NCBI GenBank assembly: GCA_947095585.1
Contig: OX352762.1
Location: 112,126,930 to 112,190,929 of the forward strand
Reading direction: 5' to 3'
Length of the DNA stretch: 64,000 nucleotides
DNA from: Nephrocerus scutellatus
Taxonomy: Eukaryota > Arthropoda > Insecta > Diptera > Pipunculidae
The position numbers and the translations under genes are program-made. Every line of letters begins with the position of its first letter. The first letter of the stretch is position 1. The notes under the pieces are model-generated. The model saw nothing but the letters and a program-made list of their open reading frames with translations. It was not told the DNA's origin and did no database searches. Shown piece by piece: positions 23,520 through 34,599 of the stretch.

Positions 23520-23965
23520 GACTGTTTGCAGAAAGAAAGAACGGCAGTACTACAGTGAATTATTGGACCGATTCAATAGAGAGAAATTGAAGGAGACACG
23601 AGACTCCATTTGGATACGTAAAAAGTGATGTTTCACCACAATAATACACCATCATCAGATTCATCCCGAATTGTTGCGCCAAATTGCACTACAATTACTG
23701 CCCCTCCCAACGTATTCGCCAGCCAGGCTCCCTGTGATTTCTTTCTTTTCCCAAACATGAAAACATGGCTTGGAGGAAAAAAAATTAGCTTAAACGAGGA
23801 GTTTATCGCCGATACAGAAGCGTATTTTGAAGAGGTTGAGAAATGAAATGAAAGAAATGACAGAAACGTTTGGAAAATTGTATCGACCTAAAAGGAGATT
23901 ACGTTGAAAATAAAATAACTTGAGACTTTATTTCTAACACGGGTACTCTTATTGATCAACCCTCG
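23520..23965 (+). pseudogene. Mariner transposase C-terminal fragment with 3' end
   Basis: Reads YYSELLDRFNREKLKETR, then VMFHHNNTPSS (second catalytic Asp position, now Asn), then DFFLFPNMKTWLGGKK, FIADTEAYFEEVEK and a VWKIVSTYKEI-type tail. A TIR-like ACGAGGGTTGATCAATAAGA (reverse complement, ~23945-23965) closes the element. 5'-truncated and starting just after the right end of H2. Same superfamily as 2285-3045. Confidence 0.8.
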
Positions 23966-25890
23966 TGTCAATCCAATCCTAAAAAGATGTGCTGGCTAAT
24001 CTAGTGAACCGAAGTGTACCAAACGAATTAACGACACACGATTGACATTCAATGCGTTTTGAATAACGTTCTTTTCCAAGCACCATCTTGACATCGAATA
24101 TTGCGCCCAACATTATGAGTATCAACAACATCTCTCAAAGAATAATCAACATGAAATGATTCCAACGCTAAAAGGAAAAAAAATTGTTCCACTAAAAATC
24201 GCTGTGATTTCGCGAAACAATTATCTACGAACACAATCGAAAAAGAAGAAATAAGAGGGTTCCCCTTTTGTTCCCCTGCCACTCTGCCCCTGTTCAATGA
24301 TTGACAACGAATCCAATATCACGTTTTGCCCCATTTAACAAGATGACAAAGATAACACAACTGACGATTATGATGAGATGCGATGGAGCACGGGGGAGGG
24401 AGAGAGAGAGACGTGTGAACAATAACACACTTAAGTCTGCGTTGCGTGGTATGCTAAGGGATATAATTAAATAAAATCAGTTCGGGTTTTTTTACAATAC
24501 TTCAAGAAAGGGTAGATAGAGGTCATCATCTTGAGAACTTCCCACTTCTACTTACTACCTACTTAAGACAAGAGATCCAAAAAAGGCTAAAGTAAGTTTT
24601 AGTAGGGAAGTTAAAGAGGAGGTTCATTTCCACTTTCCCCATCCACTTTAGCACTAAGCGTCTATGTGCTGATTTCTAGCTACCGCACCCGTTGACTCCT
24701 ATGCTTTGTTTATAGTATCGACCGATGGCAGTTTGTACGAGTTATGTACGAGCACCAACGCCGCCGCCGGTTGCAACTCACGTCCCACCATCAATGTCTT
24801 TTTAGAACCAAAAAACAAAGGACTATGACAGCAAAACGAAGAGTTGCCACGCTTCTGTTCTGTTTAGTATAGCGCATCAGCACAACGAAGGGTTAAGTGT
24901 TGTGTGCAGGGTGCTGACGCGGCCGCAGGAATCTTGCACACATGGCTAGAGATATGGCATAGGTGTAAGTGAACAAAGGTTGAGTGGAAAATCGTTTTAC
25001 CAGACAGAAGTGGCAAACTCCTGCTTATTCAATAGACTTCTTTGACTTTTCTTTCATTTGAGGTTTTGATATTTATTTCAATTTCTCTAAAGGATAACAG
25101 CAAATTTTCAAACTGTAGTGTAATGAATTCGATTTCATGTACTTGTATCGTCGACCGGTCTGCTGCTACTGCGGGAGGAAAACCGAAGACGCAACGTGGG
25201 ACAGCATAAGGGCGTTAACAACAAACACACACATACACACCAAGTAGAACTGACAATAACACCCAGCACAAGTACTCGTAGTTTTCTCTCGTTCCATTAT
25301 TGATTTTATTTGTTCAGTTTAGGTACTATTTTGTGAAAATTATGCATTTGTGCTGAGTATGCAAAATTGCAACAACGAACCGAAGGGCTACTACTAATGT
25401 CCTGGTTTTTTTTTTCCTTTTTTCGATGGTGCTGTCAAGTCAATGCTTGGCTCTTAGAGATTGCTTTGGCGTAATTGCAGCATATGAAGTGAATCAAGTG
25501 ACACGAATTGATTTTATGAGATGATAAATGACAAGGATTTAACGAAGGACAACATTTAGCAATGAGGACTGAGTAGGCAGAAAGATAAAAGCCTCTTCTG
25601 AAAAGAGATGAACGCATTTCCTATTATAAAATCTACAAAGAGATTATTTGAAATCAATGGTCATTGAATTATGGGTCAATTAATCGTGATCTAGGCCAAT
25701 AAGAAATTTCTTTAATTAAAGAAACTCTGAAAAGATGGGGTAGGAGCTATTTCACAGTTTAACCCAATAATTAAATAATGGTTGTTGTGATAATTTCTTG
25801 TATTTAATTTTATTAATTAAGTACATTTGTTGATAAATTACTATATTTTAAATTCTTTTACATAGTAAAAGGAATTATAGTAATCAGGAA
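23966..25890. other. Non-repetitive non-coding stretch
   Basis: No TE motif or exon recognised. Includes a GA-rich run (24393-24411) and GC-richer islands near 24740-24990 and 25150-25260, unlike the TE debris either side. Could hold regulatory DNA; nothing proves it. Confidence 0.35.
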
Positions 25891-25894
25891 AATT

Positions 25895-26110
25895 TTCGAA
25901 CACGGGGTTTTTGCAGATTTACCCATTACCGTATCTTCTGAGTCAGAAAAAGCGAAAATTGAAAAATCTCTGTGTGTCTGTCTGTGTCCACTCTACAGTC
26001 CAGACGGCTGAACTTATCGGAATAAAAATGTATATTTAAGCTTTTTACTTAAATTGTATGACGTAAATCGGACAGCCGGAAATGACAGTTTACTTAGACA
26101 GTTTTTCGAG
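25895..26110 (+). repeat. Likely mini-me/Helentron-type fragment
   Basis: CTGTGTGTCTGTCTGTGTCC followed by CCAGACGGCTGAACTTATCG parallels the GTCT tract plus ACGGCTGGACCGACTTGG segment at 12030-12085. Boundaries are not definable. Confidence 0.45.
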
Positions 26111-26674
26111 GTTTTGCAAATAACTCAAAAAGTATAGCACTTAATAGAAATCTGTTAAGTGCAAAAGAAATTTAAACAAAAAACAAAAAAAAATTTAAAA
26201 AATAATAAAAAAAATTTAAAAAAAATTAATATACATTTACTGAAGAATTCGATCCCGTCCGTCGTGTTGTGTCCACACCTCCATCTTTGTCTTTAATTCA
26301 GTAAACTCACTACTTACGTGAATTTCGAATCGACAGAAAAAGCAATCTGACTACAAAAATGTTTGCTTTTTGGATGTTTGTTTGTGTTGCAAGTATTTTT
26401 TTCAAATATTAATATAATAAATATATATAAATATGAAAGTAGAAATTTTAAATGATTGACAAAAACAACAACTAACGATTTCAGTAAATGGATGGAAAAA
26501 AACCAATTGAATCACACATTATTAAAAAATGTCTCCATTTTTTTACGTTATTAAAAACCTTGCTCTCAGCAAATTCGAAAGAAAAATTGTGCTACGTGCC
26601 AAGCAAAATGACATCAGTTAATGGTGTTGGTAAAAAGGGGGTAAATCTGCTCAAAATTTACAGATCTGTGAGAG

Positions 26675-27017
26675 GCGATTTCCGATCTTCCGTCAATTGT
26701 TTTTTTAGGGAAAACGAACAATTTTACATCCAAAAAATCAATCTATGTCAGATTTTTATCTATTCGAATTCAGCATAAGACTACAAAACTAGAATGCCGA
26801 TTAAGATTTAAGTCATAAAAATAAAAGTCATAACAAGAAAGGTCTTAGCTATGACAGTCATTTCCGATCTTCCGTCGATTGGTTTTTTGGGGAGAACGAA
26901 CCACTTGACAGCCAAAAAATCAATCTATGTCAGATTTTTTCTCTATTCGAATTCAGCATAAGACTACAAAAAAAGAATGCCGATTAAGATTTTAGTAATA
27001 AAAATAAAAGTCATAAC
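26675..27017. repeat. Two direct units of a ~182-bp repeat
   Basis: Unit 1 starts near 26679 and unit 2 near 26861; both read TTTCCGATCTTCCGTC, AACGAAC, CAAAAAATCAATCTATGTCA, ATTCGAATTCAGCATAAGAC and GAATGCCGATTAAGATTT. A third, partial unit follows at 27510-27610 on the far side of H3. Confidence 0.85.
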
Positions 27018-27507
27018 AAAAAAAACAACCCATAAAAATTAAAATTTTTCTTGTAAATTCTCTAATCGGGGATACACACACACACACACTGCGTGCTCGT
27101 TTTGTGGCAAAATCATTCACAAATGACGCAGCGGCAGCGAACAGCGCTGCTCACAAAGCACAGAGCTCAGACTTTGCCGTGATCTGATGCGATATAGCGA
27201 TATTTAAAAATTGTATATTGGGGTCCCCAAGGGGCCGATCGCTCCAAATTTTTACAAAAAGTGTTTTCCATCGAAGACACACATGTGTACAAAATTTAAA
27301 GAAAATCGGGTAAATTTTGTAAAATATTTGTATGAGAGCCCCCCGACTCCGCGGCCCGAGGTGTTGTCTTGGGAGATATACATGTGTACAAAATTTCAAT
27401 AAAATCGGGCTGTAGGAAGTGGGTTAAAAATTGATCACAAGATTTGGCCAGCCAGCCAGCCAGCCAGCCAGCCACGGGCAAGTGAAGTTAATATAGAGAA
27501 TTTAAAA
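27018..27507 (+). mobile_element. Helentron-like non-autonomous element, copy H3
   Basis: Almost the same as H2 from AACAACCCATAAAAATTAAA through the first core unit (GGGGTCCCCAAGGGGCCGAT and following); the second core unit is shortened and the CCAG array has only ~7 units. It sits exactly between repeat units 2 and 3 of the 26675-27610 array, which fixes its ends to within the flanking A-run. Confidence 0.8.
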
Positions 27508-27509
27508 AG

Positions 27510-27610
27510 GTCATAGCTATGACACTCATTTCTGATCTTCCGTCAATTGGTTTTTTAGGGAAAACGAACAACTTGACAGCCAAAAAATCAATCTGTGCCA
27601 AATTTAAAAA
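27510..27610. repeat. Third unit of the ~182-bp repeat, partial
   Basis: AGGTCATAGCTATGACACTC continues into TCTGATCTTCCGTCAATTGG and GACAGCCAAAAAATCAATCT, matching units 1 and 2, then similarity stops near 27600. Confidence 0.8.
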
Positions 27611-27619
27611 AAACGACAA

Positions 27620-28970
27620 CGACAAAGACTTACAAGATTGTATGGATTTCCAACATGTGAAAAACGGCAAATTGAATTTCTCTACTAACAGGAACGCTTT
27701 CGACTAAATATTCGTAACAATTAGTAATAAATATTACTATTTTTGAGTAAGGGAACAGAGCTATTATAATTTTCCAACAACGCATAAATTAAACGTAAAT
27801 TTTGCCTGTGCTGTAGTAAATAAAAAATTTTAATAACTTTTATGCTTTAAGGGTGGAGAGCAGTAAAGAGTAAACATGACGCTCATTATCTGTCAATGAA
27901 AACATTGAGTTTATCAATCGAAATCGAAACTGAGCACTGAGTGGTAGTTTTCCCCCAAACTCCGGCTGCTGACTTTGGTATACCAGGTATGACTCACGTT
28001 TATTTTAAGCGAGAGTTCAAATATATTCGCTTATGCAAACAGAAAATATAAATTTATTCACGTTTTTGCTTGTTATTATTATTGTTGTTATTAAACGAGT
28101 ATATTTACATAATGGAATTGAAAGTAACGAAAAATGGATGACTCTTTACCAGTCAAGTCACAATTGTTATCAGACAAGCGAAAACGGGTAAGAAAGGGTA
28201 AAAAATACGAAAAAAACATCAAGTAAGCTCGATGCTACAATCCTGTTGTTGGTCAAATAAGTAAATATGTATAGGCAGAGCATACGGGTACAGCAGTCAG
28301 CAGCAAGCCAGCCAGCATCGTTGTGAATCAAATTATAATCATTGTGACGAAAGGCAAGAACAACGCCAAACAAACAAAACTACAATCGATTCCGGAAGAT
28401 CGTCGTCGTCGTCCGTTTTCCTCTCCTCACTAGAATAGTTGATCTCATCCATAATGATAATGCAGGATGACTTGCAAAGCCGCAAACAAAATACATTAAA
28501 GTGAGCAAAACTGAATACGATGCTGCTCAGCTCACCTTTTGATGGAAATGGGAATGGGAACTAGTGCTCATGCTGAAGGCTTCACTTTGGATTAGAATTT
28601 GAAATTTAATCGCTGTGCTTGATCGGCTAGCAAACAGAATCTAATAAAATCAACGAATGCGTAACAACTGAGATCTCAGAAAAACTATTTGTTGTACATT
28701 ATTGCGGACGTTTCGTAGTTTGTATTAAAACTAAACTGCAAATTAAAAATAAACTGCGATGAGAATACGAAAACAAAGTGACGACATTTCAGATCAGTTA
28801 ATTCGAGACTCGATAGACAATTGTTGGGGGAACAATGAATGAGAACCCAAAATAAAATTGAAACCAAATAAAAAAATTAATTTTCCGGCATTAACACACG
28901 TCGATTGTGTGTTTTGCTCCGTTTTCAATCATCATTTTCCGGCATTTTCTGATTTGCCATGGCCCCCGAG
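27620..28970. other. Non-coding stretch, no gene recognised
   Basis: No TE hallmark and no domain in the short frames at 28170-28373 or 28685-28867. CGTCGTCGTC at 28400-28411 is a small trinucleotide run. Confidence 0.4.
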
Positions 28971-28978
28971 CACTGAAT

Positions 28979-29441
28979 ATGTCCGCCTTAAGGCGTTGTG
29001 TTGAGGGAAAAATTCAATGTCTTCTTGAAGGCGTAGGCGGTAGCGCAAAAAATGTTTTTTACCGGTCGCGTTTATTATTTGCTTATAGTTTAACAAATTT
29101 CTTAATAATGTTGAATTGTCGATGTATGGCAATTCATAACTTTTAAATTTGCAGCTGTTTACGAAAAAATCTGCAGACGGACGCTTTGCACGTACATTGG
29201 TATGGTAGTGGTAATGGTAGGGACATCACTGCAATCGTCAAAAGCTATCAAAGTAGCACCACCGACATCAATAAAAAATCTTTTTTATTTCAATGTAAAT
29301 TGGATAATACAATGCGGTATTACGTACCTGAACGATTCATTGTGGGCTGTTTCTGCATTTATTCTGGCAGTCTACGGCTATTATTTTGTCCTTAGAAGAT
29401 ATAAAGGATTTTTGTCTACTTGGATTAGTAAATCGCTTTAA
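28979..29441 (+). CDS. Candidate two-exon small membrane protein, function unknown
   Basis: I do not recognise this protein. The model joins 28979-29039 to 29155-29441 across a 115-bp intron: donor GCG/GTAGCG (weak) and acceptor TTTTAAATTTGCAG (good). It gives 115 residues in frame, starting MSALRRCVEGKIQ and ending STWISKSL. Two hydrophobic stretches are visible: CTYIGMVVVMVGTSL (about residues 32-46) and DSLWAVSAFILAVYGYYFVL (about 80-100), the second followed by a basic RRYK, as in small inner-membrane or ER proteins. AATAAA lies at 29567-29572, 126 bases past the stop, and no TE motif overlaps. A five-codon upstream frame begins at 28959. An alternative donor (CCG/GTCGCG) would put exon 2 in another frame and give a different, less membrane-like protein. 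Start, splicing and reality of the gene are inference. Confidence 0.35.
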
Positions 29442-29566
29442 TGCGAAATTGTTGAACACTTCTTTGCTTCCAAATAATTGACTTTCTTTAAATATAAATT
29501 TATTTATGCCAACAAAGAAACCACCTCACTTGAAGGCCATTTAGAACGTAATTATCACTTTTTAAC

Positions 29567-29572
29567 AATAAA
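29567..29572 (+). promoter_or_regulatory. Poly(A) signal AATAAA for the 28979-29441 candidate
   Basis: Canonical hexamer at a normal distance after the stop. In AT-rich DNA it can also occur by chance. Confidence 0.35.
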
Positions 29573-29599
29573 ATAATAGAAATGGAAAGAAAACACTAT

Positions 29600-31740
29600 C
29601 CGCTTCGACTTTTTTTAAGAATTACACTATAAATTGCTTTATAACCTTAACCTCGCGTAGAAACAACACAGCGAAGAAACACAGCGAAGAAGCACAGCCA
29701 ACGCGTCGAATTTATGAAAAATACAGAATACGACTACTGAGCTTAAACTGAGCGTTTTCAATTTTGCCGCAATGCCGCCTTCAGAGTTCTGTATTCTGTT
29801 TTCTGTTATGTTGAATTGGGTTGGTTTTGTGTTTGTTTGGCGTTGAGTTTTCAGCTTGTATTGAATGTAGTGACTGGTTCAGTACCTCGAGGTTTTGCAT
29901 TGCATCTGCCTTTTGATTCTTGACACTACTTACTGCGACTGTTCACTTGCCTATCTTTTCTTTCCAATTGTTATTAAACTGTCAAATATGAATAGTGTCA
30001 AAGAAGATATACCAAGTGGTGCCAGCTTACGTTTCATATAAATAATTTTATACGGCATCAATTTTGCTATGCAGAAAAATTAATTTTATTATATTTTATA
30101 CGGTGCTCCTTAATACTTTTTAGTACAAGATGAAGAAGGCAAACAATTAAATTTTTGATAGATGTGAAAAATTATGTGTTGAAATTATTATGAATCCAAT
30201 CATAATAAAAATAATCAAGCAAAAACCACTGAAACGATTTAAAATTAAATATTCTTCTTTCGGGTGTCATATACACTTGATCATTTGATTGCAAAAAAAA
30301 CTTTAAAAAACACTGAATTAAACAACATTTTAATTAGATCAGGTTTCCGATAACAGTTGCAATGATTTGTACATATTCTGTGTTTTCGCATCATTCAAGA
30401 CGCATGTACATAGTTATCTCTTTGGTCTTTTTCAATAATTCCTACACGACTTCCTATCATACGGTAGACAGAAATAAACTATATATTCGCATTTCCTATG
30501 TGGTCAGCTTGCTGATAAGATCTTTTGCGTCGCTGGCGGGTGGTTTGGTGGGGAATGGGAAACGCGCAGATTAGACAAAACCGGCGCTCTCGCTCCTTTC
30601 TATTCAATGTAGCTCACGACTTAGACAATTACGTGCCCAAAGAATCGACAACGTACAGATTGTACGTTCACTACAATATATATAAATGCTATTTATGGAA
30701 ACTCACATTTACCAACCGATTCCACAAAACAGGTGGAGGATAGTTATAGTTATAGTTATGGTTAAATAAGTATGAGTTACACAAAATTACATTGAAAACA
30801 AAATCAATAAAGTTTTTATACCGACCTTTATTTGATGACATTTTGGCTGTGTTTTTTTTTATGTTGGAGTACTCGGAGAGATAATTTAACTGTCAAAATT
30901 CAGATTTGTGTTTTTTTTTAATTCTCCGAGAAAAATTTTTTTCTCTGAGGTTTTTTTTACGCTGCGATAATTCTCGGATACGAGAAAAAATTTATCGGAT
31001 TTATTGGATATCTCGGAACTCAGATATCTTCGACATAAAAAAACGGCCTTTGTTAATATAAATATTTTTAACAACTAAGTATAAAAACACAAGAAAAAAA
31101 AATTTACTAGACATGTAACAGTAAAAGTTAAGATACACTAGGGTCCCGATTTGCGACGCTTCGTTTTGCATTGTCTCGATTTGCATCCTGAGACAAAAAG
31201 TTCGGTTTACGTTGTTTCCTCGATTTGCGTTGCTACAAGCATGGTAATGAAAGTCATGCCAATTAACGAAGCTGCTATGAAAACTGTAAAATTAATTGTT
31301 AGAAAAAAATTATTTTATTTTTAATCCCTTACTTGAGAGTATGTAATGTAAATATTAAATATGTACATAATATTTATATTGTAGTAGAATATTTATGTCA
31401 AATTAAATGAGCTTTTTAATGATATACAAAACTAAAAATGTATCATCTTTGGAACCAAAAGTATTGAATAGTATGGGAAATTTTGTTTCGATTTGCGTCA
31501 AAAATATATTTTTTATAAACTTTGGTAGCGATCAACAACCAATTGTAGAGAAATATACGAAATAATGTGTTTTACACATTAATTTGGGTTCTACAAGCAA
31601 AAAAATGAATATATTTTGATTCAATACAACCAATGGTGTCAGAAGAAAAGCAATTTCGAGACTCGAATAAACGAACACGACATTTGCTTATGGGTTGATA
31701 AATGAAAACAAAGATCAGAGATAATTGCGAAGTCGTATTT
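29600..31740. other. Non-coding stretch, no gene recognised
   Basis: Contains an ATAGTT microrepeat (30738-30760), a patch with repeated CTCGGA/TCTCGG words on both strands (30865-31030), and repeated CGATTTGCG words upstream of HINT1 (31145-31230 and 31490-31500). None forms a recognisable gene or TE. Confidence 0.4.
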
Positions 31741-31780
31741 TGCCCGTTTGCCGATTCTAATATCTAATTGCATTATTGCA

Positions 31781-32266
31781 ATGAATTGTGGAATTCGACA
31801 TCAGATTTTGTCATTTTTGGCAAGAAAAAATCGATCGAATCAACTTCTTCCAAAAGCAGCTCTATTTACGAGTCCGTACGTCTATTGCGAGGAGAAAAAA
31901 GCCAAAGAAGCTGCAGTACATACACAAGGTGAACCAACAATTTTCGACAAAATCATCTCAAAGCAGCTGCCAGCTGATATCTTCTATGAGGATGATAAAT
32001 GCATTGCATTCAATGACATCGCTCCTCAAGCTCCAGTACATTTTCTAATTATACCTAAATATCGAATTCCAACATTGGCTGACGCTACAAAAACTGATAA
32101 TGCAATGCTTGGACATATAATGCAAGTTGCCGGCAAATTAGGAAATACCCGAGCTCCAGAAGGATTTCGTATGGTTGTCAACAATGGAATACATGGCTGC
32201 CAGAGTGTCTATCATTTACATTTACATGTTCTTGGTGGTCGTCAATTGAAATGGCCACCGGGATAA
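31781..32266 (+). CDS. HINT1: Histidine triad nucleotide-binding protein 1 (HINT1)
   Basis: HINT1 proteins are purine phosphoramidases that cleave P-N bonds such as in AMP-lysine; they act as dimers. From the first ATG at 31781 the frame gives 161 residues without intron. The HIT domain starts near GEPTIFDKIISKQLPADI (about residue 50) and runs to the end. Recognisable blocks are IFYEDDKCIAFNDIAPQAPV, HFLIIPKYRIPTL, and the C-terminal triad H145-L-H147-L-H149-V-L-GGRQ ending KWPPG; H147 is the expected nucleophile by homology. The first ~45 residues (MNCGIRHQILSFLARKNRS and on) are basic with almost no acidic residues, which would suit a mitochondrial presequence and makes this longer than the ~126-residue human protein. 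Upstream codons in frame lack ATG, so 31781 is the natural start. AATAAA follows at 32325-32330. The gene looks intact. Confidence 0.95.
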   Translation: MNCGIRHQILSFLARKNRSNQLLPKAALFTSPYVYCEEKKAKEAAVHTQGEPTIFDKIISKQLPADIFYEDDKCIAFNDIAPQAPVHFLIIPKYRIPTLADATKTDNAMLGHIMQVAGKLGNTRAPEGFRMVVNNGIHGCQSVYHLHLHVLGGRQLKWPPG

Positions 32267-32324
32267 AGTGAGTTAATAGAAGGGAATATTATTGATCCTT
32301 GATTGTTGTATTAGATGTGTAGTA

Positions 32325-32330
32325 AATAAA
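32325..32330 (+). promoter_or_regulatory. Poly(A) signal AATAAA for HINT1
   Basis: Canonical hexamer in AGTAAATAAACAATATTTTA, about 60 bases after the HINT1 stop, followed by T-rich sequence. Confidence 0.7.
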
Positions 32331-32469
32331 CAATATTTTATTTTCCTATTTTATTTCCTTTATAGTTTATTGAAAAATGAATAGCGGGATGTGACATAAC
32401 AAAGGATGCAATTATTGCAATATTAGTAATATTTTGCTCAAGAATTCACTATTCTGAAAAAGTGTTATT

Positions 32470-33180
32470 CCAAGCTGGCATTACCATTGCGTTAGCTTTT
32501 CCATTTAAGCTATTTTTCTGGACTCCACCCGACAAGTTGGAAAACAGCCATTGTTCAGCTCATACCCAACAAAAAAGTGAGCCGTCGTCCATAGCACTTA
32601 CATGGGAAACGCTGATCAATGATCAGATTATGAAATATCGTGAGACTAACGAAATCCTTAGTAGTGACCGGCATTTCGGATTTCGTGGGCAACGTTCTAC
32701 TGGTGATTCGATGGCATATCTTTCCGAACAGTGGATCCGGCCTTCCCTTCAATTTGGTGAAAGCTCTTGATATTTCCAAGGTATTTGCCAGAGGTTGGCA
32801 TTTTGTCCAAATTGTGTGCTTATGAAGTCGATGGAGAACTGCTTCTTTGGATTAAAAGCTACCTTTTAGACCGATCAATTCAAGTTGTCTTTGACGGTTT
32901 CAAGTCTGGCCCCAGGGCTCTGTTTAATCGCCGAAACTCTTTTCTAATTTTTATTAATTATCTCTTGTCTATTACTTGTAATCCAATTTACTCTTTCGCT
33001 GACGACAGTACTCTCAGCTTCTCATATAAGTTTGAGGAACGTCCATCCACTTCTCATGTGGCACGGTTAATTCTGACCTGGACAGCTTAATTAAATGGGC
33101 AAAAAACAACCGACTAGAATTCAACTCCAATTCAATTCCAAAACCCAATGGTGTGTCCTGTCGTCCAAGTAAATCTTAAA
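32470..33180 (+). pseudogene. Jockey-like non-LTR reverse transcriptase (family B), fragment
   Basis: Broken frames show FKLFFWTPPDKLENS (W-P--WK block), FGFRGQRSTGDSMAYLSEQW (RT palm start), LLLWIKSYLLDRSIQVVFDG, FLIFINYLLSITCNPIYSFA followed by the catalytic ADDS, and DLDSLIKWAKNNRLEFNS. All are in the jockey/BS arrangement. Frames shift at about 32760 and 33070. It begins ~150 bp after HINT1 and ends where another element begins. Inactive. Confidence 0.85.
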
Positions 33181-33245
33181 TCCTCAGCCTTATATAAATA
33201 TTCAACCAATAAAGCTGCAGAAGTTTTGGAATAACAACAAATCAA

Positions 33246-33269
33246 TGAACGGAACGGAACGGAACGGAA
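33246..33269. repeat. (GGAAC)n microsatellite
   Basis: Four to five GGAAC units at the boundary between two retrotransposon fragments. Confidence 0.9.
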
Positions 33270-33289
33270 TCAATGCGGGAACGGCACTC

Positions 33290-34340
33290 CAAGCTGTTAT
33301 GAATTCCTTCCAAGTTTGATCTGCAGTTCTGTCATTGTTTTCGGGAATTTTCGATGCAGCTTTATTGGTTGGAGGAAAAAAAGGGTTCCTACAGATCCGC
33401 AATATTTGTGATCAACCAGGATTCCCTATTTCCTGGAAATATACTGACGGCTCAAAAACTGATGATGGTGTAGGCGGAGGTGTTTTCTCAAAAAGGCTAA
33501 ATATAAGTCCCTCTTTCCGTCTTCCTAATCACTGCAGCGTTTTTCAAGCAGAAATAATGGCGATTAAAGAAGTCCTGGCTGAAGAGAAACGTCAAATCCA
33601 CTAAGGATGACCGCATCTTCTCGGATAGTCAAGCAGCTTTGAAATCCCTAGAAACAGTCTCTACGAACTATATTGTAGCCCTAGACTGCCGATCTCTCAG
33701 GGGGATGGTGGAGCAGTTCAACATTCACCTGTATTGGATGCCGGTACACAGGGACATTCTGGGGTACTCCAAGCCGAATACCTCCCCAAAAAAGGTACTT
33801 AACTGCCCCTTCTACCTGAAAATGGTTCCCTAGTCATACCGATTGCTACATGCAAACTCATGTTAAAGCAGGTTGCTACTGACAAAACCAACATTAGATG
33901 GTCAAATTGTATAACTTGTGTAGCGACAAAACAGATCTGGCCAAAAGTGGATCCAAAACGCTCCAATTTTTTGATCTCTCTTAACAGAGTACACATAAGC
34001 GCTATGATAGGTGTAGTTACTGGGCACTGTCTTAAAAGCAAGCATGCAGCAAGGCTTGGTGTATTTTCCGATGAGTTCTGCAGAAGCTGCATGGACAAGA
34101 AAGAGGAAGAGACCATTATTCACCTTCTATGCACATGCACAGCACTTTCTCTAAAGCGTAAGCTCAATTTGGGAGCCTTGGGAGCCACAAGTCTTCTACG
34201 CTCCATTCGAAGCTCTAACTGGTTCAATGAGTAGGACGAGAAAACCTATCGATCCATGTGGCATCACAATGGACCATCTATTGGTATAAGTGGGTCGACT
34301 TCCTGCCGACAGCCACCCCAACCTAACCTAACCTTATTGG
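33290..34340 (+). pseudogene. RNase H-type non-LTR element (family C), 3' fragment
   Basis: RNase H blocks in order: ISWKYTDGSKTDDGVGGGVF (first Asp), CSVFQAEIMAIKEVL (Glu), RIFSDSQAALKSL (second Asp), LYWMPVHRDILGYSK (decayed VPGH block). Then comes the C-terminal tail LKSKHAARLGVFSDEFCRSC followed by an EETIIHLLCTC zinc-knuckle-like segment and SIRSSNWFNE. Frames change at 33604, 33833 and 33860. It differs from family A in the tail. Ends with CCTAACCTAACCT near 34322. Confidence 0.8.
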
Positions 34341-34344
34341 TTGG

Positions 34345-34580
34345 ATAGAGTGCGAGCTTTGTGTAATTAATTTGGCCAATAACTGTTATGTGGAATGCTC
34401 TGCCAAGCTCTCTGTCTTTTCACATCGTATTGATCCACAGGCATTCAAAGTACAAGTTCAAAGAGATATCCTCTTTTCTTCTCCCTTTCCTATAATGCTC
34501 GGCTGTGTTAAGCATAAAGCCGAGAATTATATGAGTGCGAAGCCCCTTAAACGTGCGAAAATTACGGAAGGAAACTGAAA
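34345..34580 (+). pseudogene. Possible non-LTR RT C-terminal scrap
   Basis: MWNALPSS-type wording read across two frames (near 34390), followed by FSHRIDPQAFKVQVQRDIL, resembles the W-N-LP ... FK--V--- ending of jockey/BS-type RT proteins. It is short and shifted, so the assignment is weak. Confidence 0.4.
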
Positions 34581-34599
34581 GTCACTGAATTATGATTCA

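Noticed and set aside
26488..26778. 96-codon plus-strand open frame
   Set aside because: Overlaps the first unit of the ~182-bp repeat; the matching frame is not kept in the other units.
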